This document shows positions 1-9,443 of a stretch of 17,900 nucleotides of DNA, one piece after another. Under the pieces are notes generated by a model. It saw only the letters and a program-made list of their open reading frames with translations, made no database searches and had not been told where the DNA came from. The stretch covers positions 1 through 17,900 of the forward strand of contig MLAK01001350.1 of NCBI GenBank assembly GCA_001839685.1, in the 5' to 3' direction. This DNA is from Tritrichomonas foetus. Its lineage: Eukaryota; Parabasalia; Tritrichomonadida; Tritrichomonadidae. The position numbers and the translations under genes are program-made. Within the stretch, counting starts at the first letter, position 1, and each line of letters begins with the position of its first letter.

Positions 1-382
1 AAATAATTATAAAAACATGACTCCCAAAACACGTGACCCCTCGTCAAAATCTCCCCTTCATTACAGGCAGGTCGGAACGGATTTTAATCCTTCACCAGAA
101 TTAGAATCCCCTGCTTGATTTGCCTTGGAGAAATTGAGAGAAGTAATTTTACCGCGCAAATTTATGTCATGCGTGAAATAACACAAAAAGTTTTTCTTGG
201 CAAAGGCGGAAAAAGGAATGTCAAAATTTCATGCCGTCAAAACATTAGAAGAAGAGATATGAATGGTGACTAACAGTTGTCATTATTACATAATGAATTT
301 TTGGGCAAGTATCATGGATTTTTCTTTTTAAATGTAAAAGTATGATAAAAATGTAATTAAAAATTAGGATTTGTAATAACAT
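1..382. other. gene-free 3' flank of the LRR/ADP-ribosylglycohydrolase gene
   Basis: No ORF of useful length is seen on either strand. The stretch from about 50 to 125 is clearly richer in G and C than the AT-rich DNA around it. It contains a GCAGG/CCTGC inverted repeat (67-71 with 110-114) enclosing a palindromic GGATTTTAATCC (79-90). It was checked as a tRNA candidate and fails, because no T-arm stem can form. It may be a small structured RNA or only chance. The remainder is plain AT-rich DNA. Confidence 0.5.
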
Positions 383-385
383 TTA
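382..385 (-). terminator. UAAA poly(A) element overlapping the stop codon
   Basis: The TAA stop of the upstream minus-strand gene is followed directly by A, giving TAAA. In Trichomonas vaginalis the poly(A) signal is described as a UAAA tetranucleotide that often includes the stop codon, so this fits a trichomonad 3' end. A four-base match is weak by itself; the same arrangement at the end of the giant surface-protein gene strengthens it. Confidence 0.4.
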
Positions 386-2281
386 TGCATATGAAAGAGT
401 TTCAAGGAATGGTGAGCTAGAGGGCTCAATTCCCATCGCTAAAAGCATTTTAGATACTTCATTGTAGATCCAATTCCCATTAAAAAGATATTTCAGAAGA
501 TTTTTTGGTAAATTGCTGAAGCCGACAGCTGAACCAACAACAGCACCAACAGTGGCAGCATTTGTATCGGTTTTGCCGCCATTTCGAATAACATCATTAA
601 TAGCTTGCTCAAATGTCATTTTCTTTCTCAATGCCAAAATTGCTGATCCAGTTGATTTCAGCACATAGTCAATCGTTCCATTATCAAGAACAAGCTCATC
701 AAATGAATCAGAGCTCAAAAAACATCGAATTTCATCTTCATATTCCATTGATTCATCTTTAGTTATTTCCAAAACCTCATTTATAACAGAATCAATCCAA
801 TCAATCTCGTTTTTATTTTCATTTTCATTTTTTGGTATTAAATTTGAAGCTTTTTGAATGTTTTTAGAGATTATGAGAGAAACGATCATTGAACAAACTA
901 TGCAACGTGCTTCATAGTGAGTTACACAGCAAAAATCTCTCGCGTTTTTCTTCACTTTTTCATTGTCCCAGAATTCGAAGCAGCCAATTGGCGCTGTTCT
1001 TGCTGTTGCTCCACCATCTGCTGTGAATTCGCTGCATGTATCAAGTGCTGCACGATGAGGATCATCATGGAAAAATGGATGTCGAATTGTATTACTTAAA
1101 GATGTTGATTCATGCAAGCAACGGCCTTGCTTGTGTTCACTAATTCCGTCAGAAATCCATTCTTCCAACTGTTGAGCAAAATGCGATAAATTTCCATGTG
1201 ATGATAAAGTTCTCATTAATAAAATCTGTTGTTCAATATCACTTGTTACTGTTCCTTTGAGAATATTGGAATTATATTGATCATCATTTAAATGTGACCA
1301 GATGATATCAACAGGTGTCTCCAAAAAGTATCCTGTATAAGATCTTTTAGTATGTTCTGTAGATTTTCCAAGCATTCCTCCGAGTGCTGAACCAAAAATT
1401 GCACCTAAAATCCTATCAGCTGCTTTTTCGTGGTCAAATTGTGGAATTTTCTGTTGTTCAATTTGTGTTTGATTTAAGTATTGTGAATCTGGGTTGATAT
1501 TATCAATAATGTCACATTTTGGAACACCCCAGGGACCATATAAAAGTCTGACTGATTTTGTCCAACTAGGAAATGTGTCATACTTTGGGATATCATATGA
1601 ATAGCCATCACAGTAATTAAAACGATGGATGTCATAAGGATCGCCGGCAGCAAAGTCCACATTTTCTAAAATTAAAAGCTTTAAATTAGATTTTTCTGGA
1701 AGAGAATCGCATACTACACTTCCCTGCCCAAGAATCAATGAAGATAATTTTGGATGTGTCGAAAGGACATTCAGATTAATATTTAATTCATAAGGAGATG
1801 AAGAAAATCGAAATCGCTGAAGAGATTTGTGATCCATAATAAATTCTATATTCGAAATTTTTGTATCAGAAACATCCAAGTTTAATAAATTTGGGCAGAT
1901 AATTTCATTAAGACTAATTACTGGAGTATTGATTAAAATGAGGGATTCTAGTTTTGGTAAATCGAATTTGAGAAACGAAACGTTTGTATTTGAAATATCT
2001 AAAGAAAGAAGATTCGGTAAATCAAATAATTCGATTAATGATAAGAAATTATTCAAAGATAAGTCGATCACCTCAAGGGATGGGCATCTTTTGATTGCGA
2101 TTTTCTGAAGATTTGAACACTGGCACGCTCGAATGCGCTTTAAATTTGGAAAATTATCGATCACGAAATTTTCGACATGAGTATTTGTAAGATCAATTAC
2201 TTCTGCGTTAGAAACCTCTGTTAAATCGATTTCATCGTTAGAAAAAGCGAAATTTGCAATTTTAGAATTTCTTATCTCCAT
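383..2281 (-). CDS. LRR - ADP-ribosylglycohydrolase-like fusion protein
   Basis: 632 aa, cytosolic in appearance, with no signal peptide or membrane span. Residues about 20-210 hold leucine-rich repeats with a PxL step at residues 45, 67, 89, 109 and 130, i.e. units of 20-22 aa. Residues about 285-615 match the ADP-ribosylglycohydrolase (DraG/ARH) fold: GAIFGSALGGMLG at 293-305 (usual GA..G.A.GDA.G), TSDIEQQ at 346-352 (usual TDD), GGATARTAPIG at 423-433, THYEAR at 454-459, and GGKTDTNAATVGAVVG at 568-583 (usual GGDTDTNA). Family members remove ADP-ribose from proteins or related substrates using two Mg ions. Here the first Asp of TDD is Ser347 and the first Asp of GGDTDT is Lys570, so normal metal binding is doubtful; the protein may be a pseudoenzyme or may have changed specificity. 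Residues 485-492 (NENENKNE) are a simple-sequence insertion. The ATG chosen is the first in frame, but no good initiator element was found in front of it. The LRR part may bind a partner or target protein (inference). Confidence 0.85.
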   Translation of the reverse strand: MEIRNSKIANFAFSNDEIDLTEVSNAEVIDLTNTHVENFVIDNFPNLKRIRACQCSNLQKIAIKRCPSLEVIDLSLNNFLSLIELFDLPNLLSLDISNTNVSFLKFDLPKLESLILINTPVISLNEIICPNLLNLDVSDTKISNIEFIMDHKSLQRFRFSSSPYELNINLNVLSTHPKLSSLILGQGSVVCDSLPEKSNLKLLILENVDFAAGDPYDIHRFNYCDGYSYDIPKYDTFPSWTKSVRLLYGPWGVPKCDIIDNINPDSQYLNQTQIEQQKIPQFDHEKAADRILGAIFGSALGGMLGKSTEHTKRSYTGYFLETPVDIIWSHLNDDQYNSNILKGTVTSDIEQQILLMRTLSSHGNLSHFAQQLEEWISDGISEHKQGRCLHESTSLSNTIRHPFFHDDPHRAALDTCSEFTADGGATARTAPIGCFEFWDNEKVKKNARDFCCVTHYEARCIVCSMIVSLIISKNIQKASNLIPKNENENKNEIDWIDSVINEVLEITKDESMEYEDEIRCFLSSDSFDELVLDNGTIDYVLKSTGSAILALRKKMTFEQAINDVIRNGGKTDTNAATVGAVVGSAVGFSNLPKNLLKYLFNGNWIYNEVSKMLLAMGIEPSSSPFLETLSYA

Positions 2282-2534
2282 TGGAGAACGTTTAGATCGT
2301 TGATGGGTTCACTCAGTTGATGAATCAACCACCATTTTCCTATCAAAGTAAGGAAATATTAATAGTATATTTGGCCGTAATATTGAAAAAAAATATAAAA
2401 ACATCAGAAAAAAAGAGAGTTGTGAGTTATCAATTGTGGCATTTACTTATTAGTTGTTTGAGTGTACTATGTGGATAAGATCATTATCCAAGAAATAAAT
2501 AACAAATTTGGATAGCCTCGTTTAATTAACAAAA

Positions 2535-3443
2535 TTATGCAAAGCGAGTTGCCTTGTTATTATTACGAACAATAGTTGGGAGTGCTGATCGATAAAACTT
2601 TTGGACATTCTTTTTGAATCCTCCTGGAAGACTAAATTCAATCGCAATTTTTGACCTTGGATTTCGCCTATCGAGAAGGGTTCCGTTGAGTTGTTCTAAA
2701 GCTTTTTCGGCACCTCTGATGTCATAAAATTCAATAAACCTTTGTGACTCTTTGTATGGAGTATGTCTGACTTGCCTGATTTTACCAAATTGACTGAAAA
2801 GGTCGGTTAATGTTTTATCATCAGTATTGCGCGGAAGATGAAAGAGAACAATGGTTCCATTATTATTGGGATGTTTTGCATCTTTAACGATTTCTTCTGG
2901 CCTGAAGATGAGGTTGATTCTTTTGGAACGAACAAAAATTTCTGATAATCTCATCTTTTGAGCTGACTCCATATCGTAAAACTGGACTGTAGCAATTCCT
3001 CGTTCAATTTGCGAATAGTCTGCAGTCTGTACATCTCCGAAAAAGCTGAAGATAAAATTAAAATCATCTTTTGTGGCATTTGACGGAATATTCGCAATCT
3101 GTAATGATCTGCTTGGAATTTCATTATATATTTGTTCAAACTTTATTTGGTCGACTGCGAATTCGGTTGGGCAGATGGCGTAGGTTCCCTGTGAGGGGGG
3201 AATGATTGATTTTGGAGAAGTATTGTAATCGAACAAGGATGTCGGCATTTGTGTTGGTTGGTATGATAGTGATTCGGCTGGATACGGTATAAAACTATCT
3301 TGAAAATTATAGTTGTCATAGTAATACATATTTAAATTCTGACAGCTGTCGTAAGCGCTAAGTGGTGGGGTTTCTAGCATTGCATCCCAATTGCTATTAT
3401 CACTATCATTCTCGTTGTGAATATAGAGCTTGTTTTCGATCAT
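2535..3443 (-). CDS. Mei2-like RNA-binding protein with two RRMs
   Basis: 302 aa. Residues 1-110 are low-complexity, rich in Tyr, Asn, Pro and Ser, and probably disordered. RRM1 is about 113-180: LQIANIP at 114-120 is the RNP2-like strand, while the RNP1 region (RGIATVQFYD) is weak. RRM2 is about 196-270: TIVLFHLP at 197-204, then HTPYKESQRFIEFYDIR at 227-243, and a closing SLPGG at 271-275. The run of HTP, RFIEFYD-R, AE-AL and PGG is very like the second RRM of plant and fungal Mei2-like proteins (pattern ETP...KFIEFYDVRAAE.AL...PGGARR, recalled). The C-terminal RRM3 typical of Mei2 is absent; the protein ends 27 residues after the PGG with a basic tail. The likely role is RNA binding in post-transcriptional control; the targets are unknown. 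A good initiator element lies 19 nt before the ATG, supporting the start. The stop is TAAT, and a TAAA follows at 2521-2524. Confidence 0.85.
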   Translation of the reverse strand: MIENKLYIHNENDSDNSNWDAMLETPPLSAYDSCQNLNMYYYDNYNFQDSFIPYPAESLSYQPTQMPTSLFDYNTSPKSIIPPSQGTYAICPTEFAVDQIKFEQIYNEIPSRSLQIANIPSNATKDDFNFIFSFFGDVQTADYSQIERGIATVQFYDMESAQKMRLSEIFVRSKRINLIFRPEEIVKDAKHPNNNGTIVLFHLPRNTDDKTLTDLFSQFGKIRQVRHTPYKESQRFIEFYDIRGAEKALEQLNGTLLDRRNPRSKIAIEFSLPGGFKKNVQKFYRSALPTIVRNNNKATRFA

Positions 3444-3454
3444 ATTTGCCTTTA

Positions 3455-3464
3455 ATAAAAATGA
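3455..3464 (-). promoter_or_regulatory. trichomonad initiator (Inr) of the RRM gene
   Basis: Read on the minus strand this is TCATTTTTAT. It fits the trichomonad core promoter consensus (TCA+1, pyrimidine, T, A/T). The presumed transcription start A is at 3462, giving a 19-nt 5' UTR, inside the short range usual for these organisms. The match is short and the DNA AT-rich, so chance is possible, but the position is right. Confidence 0.6.
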
Positions 3465-3611
3465 ATTTTTTTTCTCAAATTTTAGAATAAAATTTTCTAA
3501 TTGAATGGGATTTGATTCATAATTTTGTTAAATACATATTGAATTTTTCGAAATGATCTTACGAGTATTGAAGTAAATACATTGAATTTGATAACGAGTT
3601 ACAATATTTAA

Positions 3612-4043
3612 ATGAAATCTCAGTATCACTTTTTAAAGGAACGAAAAGAAATTCAATGTGAGAATGCATTAAATAGAACAATTTTCTTTTTAATTTCTGA
3701 AAAATGCGTAATTCTTTTCAATATCTCTTCACAAATAAATTTAAGTCCTTTTCACCGTTTTTTTTTAGGGCTTATCGACCGACAAAACAAACAATATAGG
3801 TCAATTTCTAAAGTTTTTTTGCTAAATCTTTTTGTAAGATTAATCCGATTCATGAGTCAGATATGTTTGGCTTATTGTTTTCTTTGTTGTTCCAAAAGAT
3901 GTCAAATAAATAAATTTGGAAAAGATAAACGCATATTTGAGCGCTGTTTGTTCGTATTTCAATATAGCAAAACGATGCATTTACTGTTAAGGCAGAGTGT
4001 GAAAAGATTGGTAGCTTTGAGATTCGATCAAAAAATACGATAA
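3612..4043 (+). CDS. doubtful hypothetical protein
   Basis: 143-codon open frame on the strand opposite to all other genes here. The predicted product is basic and rich in Phe, Leu, Arg and Cys, with short hydrophobic stretches, and resembles no family I know. In DNA this AT-rich a stop-free run of 143 codons is uncommon but not impossible. No initiator element of the TCA-Y-T type is seen before the ATG; the nearest sequence is TACAATATTTAA. It could be a fast-evolving orphan gene, a remnant of a mobile element, or noise. Confidence 0.25.
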   Translation: MKSQYHFLKERKEIQCENALNRTIFFLISEKCVILFNISSQINLSPFHRFFLGLIDRQNKQYRSISKVFLLNLFVRLIRFMSQICLAYCFLCCSKRCQINKFGKDKRIFERCLFVFQYSKTMHLLLRQSVKRLVALRFDQKIR

Positions 4044-5372
4044 AACATTTGAGAGAAAAATTCTGAAGGCAAAATTATTCGGGGATCATTGAAACTTTAT
4101 TGAATGAATTCAAATTTGTCTAGCGATTGGTAATTTGACTAACATCCTTATCTCTTTCATTTGGAGATGCCAACTTTGGAATTTAATCATATTTAACTTT
4201 GGATATCTTTCATGATCGAAAATAATACGTAACGGTATTTTTCTGAAAAAAAATAGAATTAGCGCCACATCTTTTCATTTTCGTTGTCTTCCAGAATGCT
4301 CAACGAGATCTGCTTACAGTATTATATATTCTGACGATTTGAGTGAATATCATATTTTGGATGTGAAATAAATTTGATGACGCTATATATCTGTCCAATT
4401 TAACGAATCGAGGAGAACTCTGAACATGGAACAATGTGTAAGAAAAATGATGTTTTCCCTGTTAAAATTTTACGAAGAAGTCGGTAGTGTTTTTCGGATA
4501 TACGAGCGAAATTCTTGAAGATTATTTTTTTAATTCAATTGTTAACGGACGAAATATCGACTTTTTATTTCATAACGGTTAAAAAGGTCAATAAATTACC
4601 ATATTGTAAAAGGTGTAAATAACCGCTAAAAAAAGTACGTTTAAAATCTTTATTCTTGAAAGAACCGAGAAGCCCTCAGTGCTGATCTTTTGCAAAATAA
4701 CTCCGTACGAACCAAATATTTATATATTTCCTTACCGAGCCGATCGAAATTTAACAACAGATAATTAAATATCCAAATTTCCTCAAACCAATATATTTTT
4801 AATTGCTCTTCTATTAATTATTAGTATATCAGATATTATTAATGATTTTTGGATGTCAAAACAGTTATCCCAATACTCTATGTTATTATTCGTTGAAAAT
4901 TTCATTTTTAGAAATAATTATTATAACCAGTTAAATCATGTAAACGCCATGAAATAATGATATAATAGATCTTTTCAAATTAGCATCCATCAGAAAAAGT
5001 CAGCATAAAAGAAATTTAAAAAAATCGATACAATTATATTTATTATTTCTTTATGCGGTTGTTCTGTTTTAGCTTTTTACTTTATCCTTTTCTTTATATC
5101 CTCCATTCTTCTTTGAGTTTTGCTTCCTTTCTTGATATAATTTCACATTAATTTCTAATTTTTATTAACACATGTGACTATAGAAAAAAATTGACTTTCA
5201 ACTCCCTTAGTTAAAGAAATAATGTGGGATTTTTTTTCCCCGATGTGTTTTGTTTTTTCTGTAGATTTAATATTACGATATTATACTTGAACCTGCTTTT
5301 TTGAAAGGTGTTAAAAAAGGAAAAAAGTAGTTGAATAAAGTGGGTGTTTATTCACGATTGGATTGAAGAAAG
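4044..5372. other. gene-free AT-rich intergenic region
   Basis: About 1.3 kb with no ORF of useful length on either strand, many T and A runs, and frequent stops in the frames I read. I see no tRNA, rRNA or terminal inverted repeat. It separates the doubtful ORF at 3612 from the 3' end of the giant surface-protein gene and could hide a decayed gene or element that only a database search would show. Confidence 0.5.
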
Positions 5373-5376
5373 TTTA
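5373..5376 (-). terminator. UAAA poly(A) element overlapping the stop codon
   Basis: The TAA stop of the Pmp-like gene runs into A, giving TAAA. An AATAAA also lies about 25 nt further downstream on the minus strand. This is the same arrangement as at the end of the LRR/ADP-ribosylglycohydrolase gene and agrees with trichomonad 3'-end signals. Confidence 0.45.
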
Positions 5377-8300
5377 GATGATGTTGTCACCACAACTTTC
5401 TTCAAAATCGTTTGTAATCATTTGATCATCATCATCATCACCACCATTGAAGAGTGGGTTGTCTTGTGTTGCTGTGGTTCCTGCCCAAATTGGATCATCT
5501 TGTGTGGCATCTATTCCTGTAATTCCAGAAATGGTTTCATCGTTCATTTCTGAGGCAATTTCGGAGTCAGATTTCTGTTGAAGAGAACGTCTTCTTAAAA
5601 CGAATAACACAATGAATATAACTATAACGGCAATAAGAACAAGTATGGTGATGATAATTCCTGCAATTATTCCAATCTTCGCAGATTTATTGCTGGTTTC
5701 ACCACCTTCTGAGGTTTCATGAGTATCAGTTTCATTAATAAATTCACTTGTTGAGATTTGTGTAGGAACTGATGTGGGCGATGTGGCTGATGACGTAGAA
5801 GTTGTAGGCTGTTCAGTTGGAGCTGGTGTTGCTTTAGGTGTTGGCTCAGGTGGAATAGTTGGGACATATACATCATCGCATTNATGNCAATNGAAGATTG
5901 ACTTTCCCTTGTTAAGAGTTCCACCATTACTATGTTTCAAACTAGCTTCTTCGGATGAATCGAAGCAGTTTCCATCAGGGATGCTTAATGCTCCTAAAAC
6001 TGTTGAAATAATATGTGTTAACGANTCATCNGTTACTCCNTNATGTGTGAAGCAGCATTTTGTGAAAGTGAGAGTTGCTCCTTTAGAAGAACCTGTTAAT
6101 TCAATTTGGTGTTGGGAAGTTTGTCTGGTGAAATCAAATTTNCATTGATCAATTGTTGCTGTTCCTTCATTGTTAATTGATAATGAAGCAGCCAAGTTAT
6201 TATTAGATGAAGCAGTATTTGTTGCGATAGTATTATTGAGTAATTTGAGATGATATGAGTTATTGATATAAACACCACTTGATTTTTGGGAGGCTGANTT
6301 TCGAGCAANTTGNGTATGTTCAATTGTAACATTATTTTTAGTATCAATATACAAAGCACCACCACCATTGATTGCGGTATTATTATCAAATAGGCAATTA
6401 GTGATTATGAGTGGTTGCTTTGTTATGATGTATAAAGCNCCACCATCTCCACCAGCATTATTAGAATAAAATCTAGAATTTTCAAATGTTAATGCGGTAT
6501 TATCAACTGTTGTGCTCACACCATAAGCAAAGGCACCACCTGAACCAAATGCTGAGTTTCCAACAAATGTACAATTTTTGAAAGTTAAATATAATATTTC
6601 ATCATTAGCAAGATGTTTTTCTGGAGCAATCCAAATTCCTGAACCACCACCATCAGGTGTTGTTTTGTGTCCGAGGTAATTATTTTCGAAAATGCAATTT
6701 TCAACTGTTGAAGATTTAACATATTGGGAATAAAAGACTGAAATTATATAATTTCCGTTCTTAGAATTTTTGATTGTATTTCCATTAATGGTTGGGGTGT
6801 CTGTTAAATTAAGATACATTGCACAGCCATTTGTTCCAGAGCATGAATCAAATATACATCCCATAATCGATAAAGACTCATTTCTATTCTCACTTCCTGC
6901 GAATGTAACATGAATACCAGCACCTGGTCCAGTTGAGTGGCAGTTAATAAATTCGGTTTCTAAAATAGTTGCTTTGGCCTTCTTCAAAAGTTCAACACCA
7001 CGTGCTGCCTTCGAAGCTGCGCTTTCTGTGAAAATTATCTTAGATGATGATAATTGGAAATCTTGTGCATTTGAGGAAATAACAGATCCTTGTGTTCCAC
7101 AATTGTTAAATGTAACATCATAGATTCGGAGAACTTTCGTTGAATCGCCAGAATAAATGCCTGTTCCAGTNGTTGCAGTGGCTGAATCAAATGTNGNTNC
7201 AGAGATTTGAACTTGTTCTGCTTTTGAATCCACATAAATATGACCTCCTTGACTATTTTTGCCGTTCACTTTATTATTTCTAAATGTGCATTTAGAGACA
7301 GTTAATGGCTGTTCTGAAATAAACCAAAGAGCACCACCTTGAGANCCACNAGCNGNATTTCCTTCAAATAAACAGTCAACAAATTGCATGGAGGTTGCGT
7401 TTAACGTTGGACTATGACCATACGAAATGGCACCGCCAACATCCCAGGCATAATTGTTAATAAAGCTGCATTTATTAAATGTAAGTTTAGTTGATGTTCC
7501 ATTCGATAGTTCTTTTCTGTTAGCAATCCAAAGTCCACAACCACCGGAGTCCTTATATTTTGATGTTGTATTATGGTTGTGGAATGAAAGATCTTGGAAT
7601 ATGCATTCCTCTACTGTAGCATATTCTTGGAAGTTTGTAAAGAAAATACTAAATATATAACTTCCTTTCTTAATGTCCTTAATTGTGCATCGTCGAATTG
7701 TTGGATTAGATGAGAGCCAAGCTAATACAGCACAACCATTAGAAGCAGTACATCGATCAAAAATGCATCCATCAAGGGTTAATTCCTCTTCATTGGTTGA
7801 GTTTGGTGTNTCTGCTATATGAAGACCACCACCATCTCCATCTGTTTCACATAATGTGAAATTACAGTTTGTGAAGTATGATTTGGATTTGGTTAAGATA
7901 TCAACGCCACGTGCATGTAAAGTGATTGTTTCATANTCAAATNCAGTGTTNGTTGCATGAATTTCTTTTCCTTTATGCAAGATTTGTGAACCAACATTAC
8001 CATTGCTGTTTGATATGAAGTGTGAATCAATTAGTTCAACATATGGTGCTTTTGGCGAAACATACAAAGCATGGCCATTTAGAGCGGTGTTAATGCGGAA
8101 GGTTGAACCAATAATTGTGCATGTTGTTGCGTTTGTATCAAATGAAATAGCACCTCCTAAAGCTTGTTCTCCTTTTCCTATGTTATTTAGAANTTTATTA
8201 TTAATAAATGTACAGTTATCAATATAGATTGGTTGAATAGTTGTCAAGTATAAGGCTCCACCCATATCACCAGTTGCTTGATTATTTTCAAAATGGCATG

Positions 8301-9443
8301 ACTCAAAAACTAATTCGGTATTCTTAACTGTTTTGCTGGTTCCNTATGAAAAANCACCTCCATAAACACCNNAATTTTTAGTCCAATTGCACCCTTTAAA
8401 TGATATCTTTGTTTGTGTGCCAGGTAANAAATNTTNATCATTTGAAATCCAAATGCCTGAGCCTCCTCCATCGTCCTTATTTGTGTTAGTAAATTTGTTG
8501 TTATAGAATGTGCATGATTCTATTGTGAATAAATCTTGGAAGTAAACATTGCAGAAAATACAAAATACATAGTTGTCACTCCGATGATTTTGAACTATTG
8601 TTTCACGAATAACTGGACTTGAAGAAACATTCAATAGTATAGCACAACCATTTGGTGCTTCACATGCATCAAAAGTGCAATATTCCATTGTAAAATCTTC
8701 TTGTTCATCTGACTCTAAAGTGTTATTTAAATAAATACCTCCTCCCCAAGTAGTTTTATCTTTCATTGATCCAACAACGCGACACTTTTGGAACTTGCTG
8801 TTTGTGATTGTTGTGACAGAAATTGTTCGTATTTCCAGGCCACGGCATGCTTTATCAACTTTATCGAAAATAATGTCATTATTTTGGAATAATATTTCTT
8901 GAGATTCAAGAACAACAACTGTTCCAGTTGTACCACAATTCTTAAAGTTACAACCAGAAATGAAACATGCAGGAATTTTAGATGTAACAAAAATGGCATT
9001 TCCATCATCTGCTGTTTCATTTGTAAATGTGCATCCTGTAATTGAAACTAATGGAGTAGGAATGCCATGTCTGCAATTATCTACATGGTTGCTTTGAGGT
9101 AAACAATCAATGAATATTGATGATCCTCTTGCTTTCGTTTTGGAATCATTAGATGTTACTCGATTATTCAAAAACTTACATTCATTAAAGACTATTGGTG
9201 ATTGTGTAACTAGTGAAACAGCACCACCTGTGGTTTTAGCTTGATTGTTAATAAAGTTACAATGATCAAATGTTAGTTCTACTCCAACCAAAGTATCAGA
9301 ATCACCATAATGAAGTGCTCCACCCTTATTTGGTGTAGTATTATTTTCCCATGTACAGTTTCTAAATATTAATTCTGCTGGTCTTCCTTTGGAGAATTCT
9401 CTTTGGTTAGCAATCCAAATACCTGAACCTCCACCATCATTTG
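5374..9443 (-). CDS. Pmp-like surface protein, 3' part: tandem modules, stalk, membrane span, tail
   Basis: C-terminal part of the giant gene that starts at 16345. The first in-frame ATG in this part is at 9291, but the frame opens up to the N at 9444 and has typical module sequence (NDGGGSGIWIA, GGALHYG) before that ATG, so 9291 is not a real start. Three full modules of about 300-320 aa and a fourth partial one follow. Each carries GGGSGIWI, GGA-YG, GGAL, NGCA and ARG-type motifs plus many F-x-NC-F and FxNN repeats, as expected for a right-handed beta-helix. Numerous N-x-S/T sites suggest glycosylation outside the cell. At the C-terminus come a Thr/Pro/Ser-rich stalk (about 5677-5868), a 27-residue hydrophobic span (5596-5676), a positive RRR stop-transfer cluster (5587-5595), and a 73-residue acidic tail. 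The tail has two similar motifs, TQDDPIW and TQDNPLF, then five Asp from an ATC repeat (5425-5439), then NDFEE. NPxF recalls endocytic sorting signals. The many N bases leave some residues unknown. Confidence 0.85.
5900..9438 (-). repeat. tandem Pmp modules of about 900-965 bp
   Basis: The motif DGGGSGIWI, or a close variant, recurs at 9412-9438, 8447-8473, 7527-7550 (GGCGLWI) and 6628-6654, i.e. at steps of 965, about 920 and about 899 bp. A second marker, ARGV/CRGL, recurs near 8836, 7902 and 6995 at matching steps, with a related SRGLL near 9790. Between markers the order of motifs is the same in each copy: GGA-YG, then C-F--N-A, GGAL with QP, GGA with DT, CGT-G, ARG, GC-FD-C, NGCA, then TI near YIFSIF. 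The copies are diverged at the DNA level, so this is an old protein-level duplication kept in frame. More distant copies of the GGGSG(I/L)W motif occur at 10655-10681 and 11138-11164. Confidence 0.75.

Noticed and set aside
60..124. Possible tRNA because of a TTAGAATCC stretch like a T-loop
   Set aside because: No five-base T-arm stem can form around it, there is no A-box, and the spacing for an acceptor stem is wrong.
917..1662. Small ORFs on both strands within the LRR/ADP-ribosylglycohydrolase gene
   Set aside because: They lie wholly within a strongly supported coding frame and show no independent features.
2282..2340. Initiator element for the LRR/ADP-ribosylglycohydrolase gene
   Set aside because: Candidates read TCAACG and TCATCA on the minus strand; neither has the T required at the third position, so no promoter is called.
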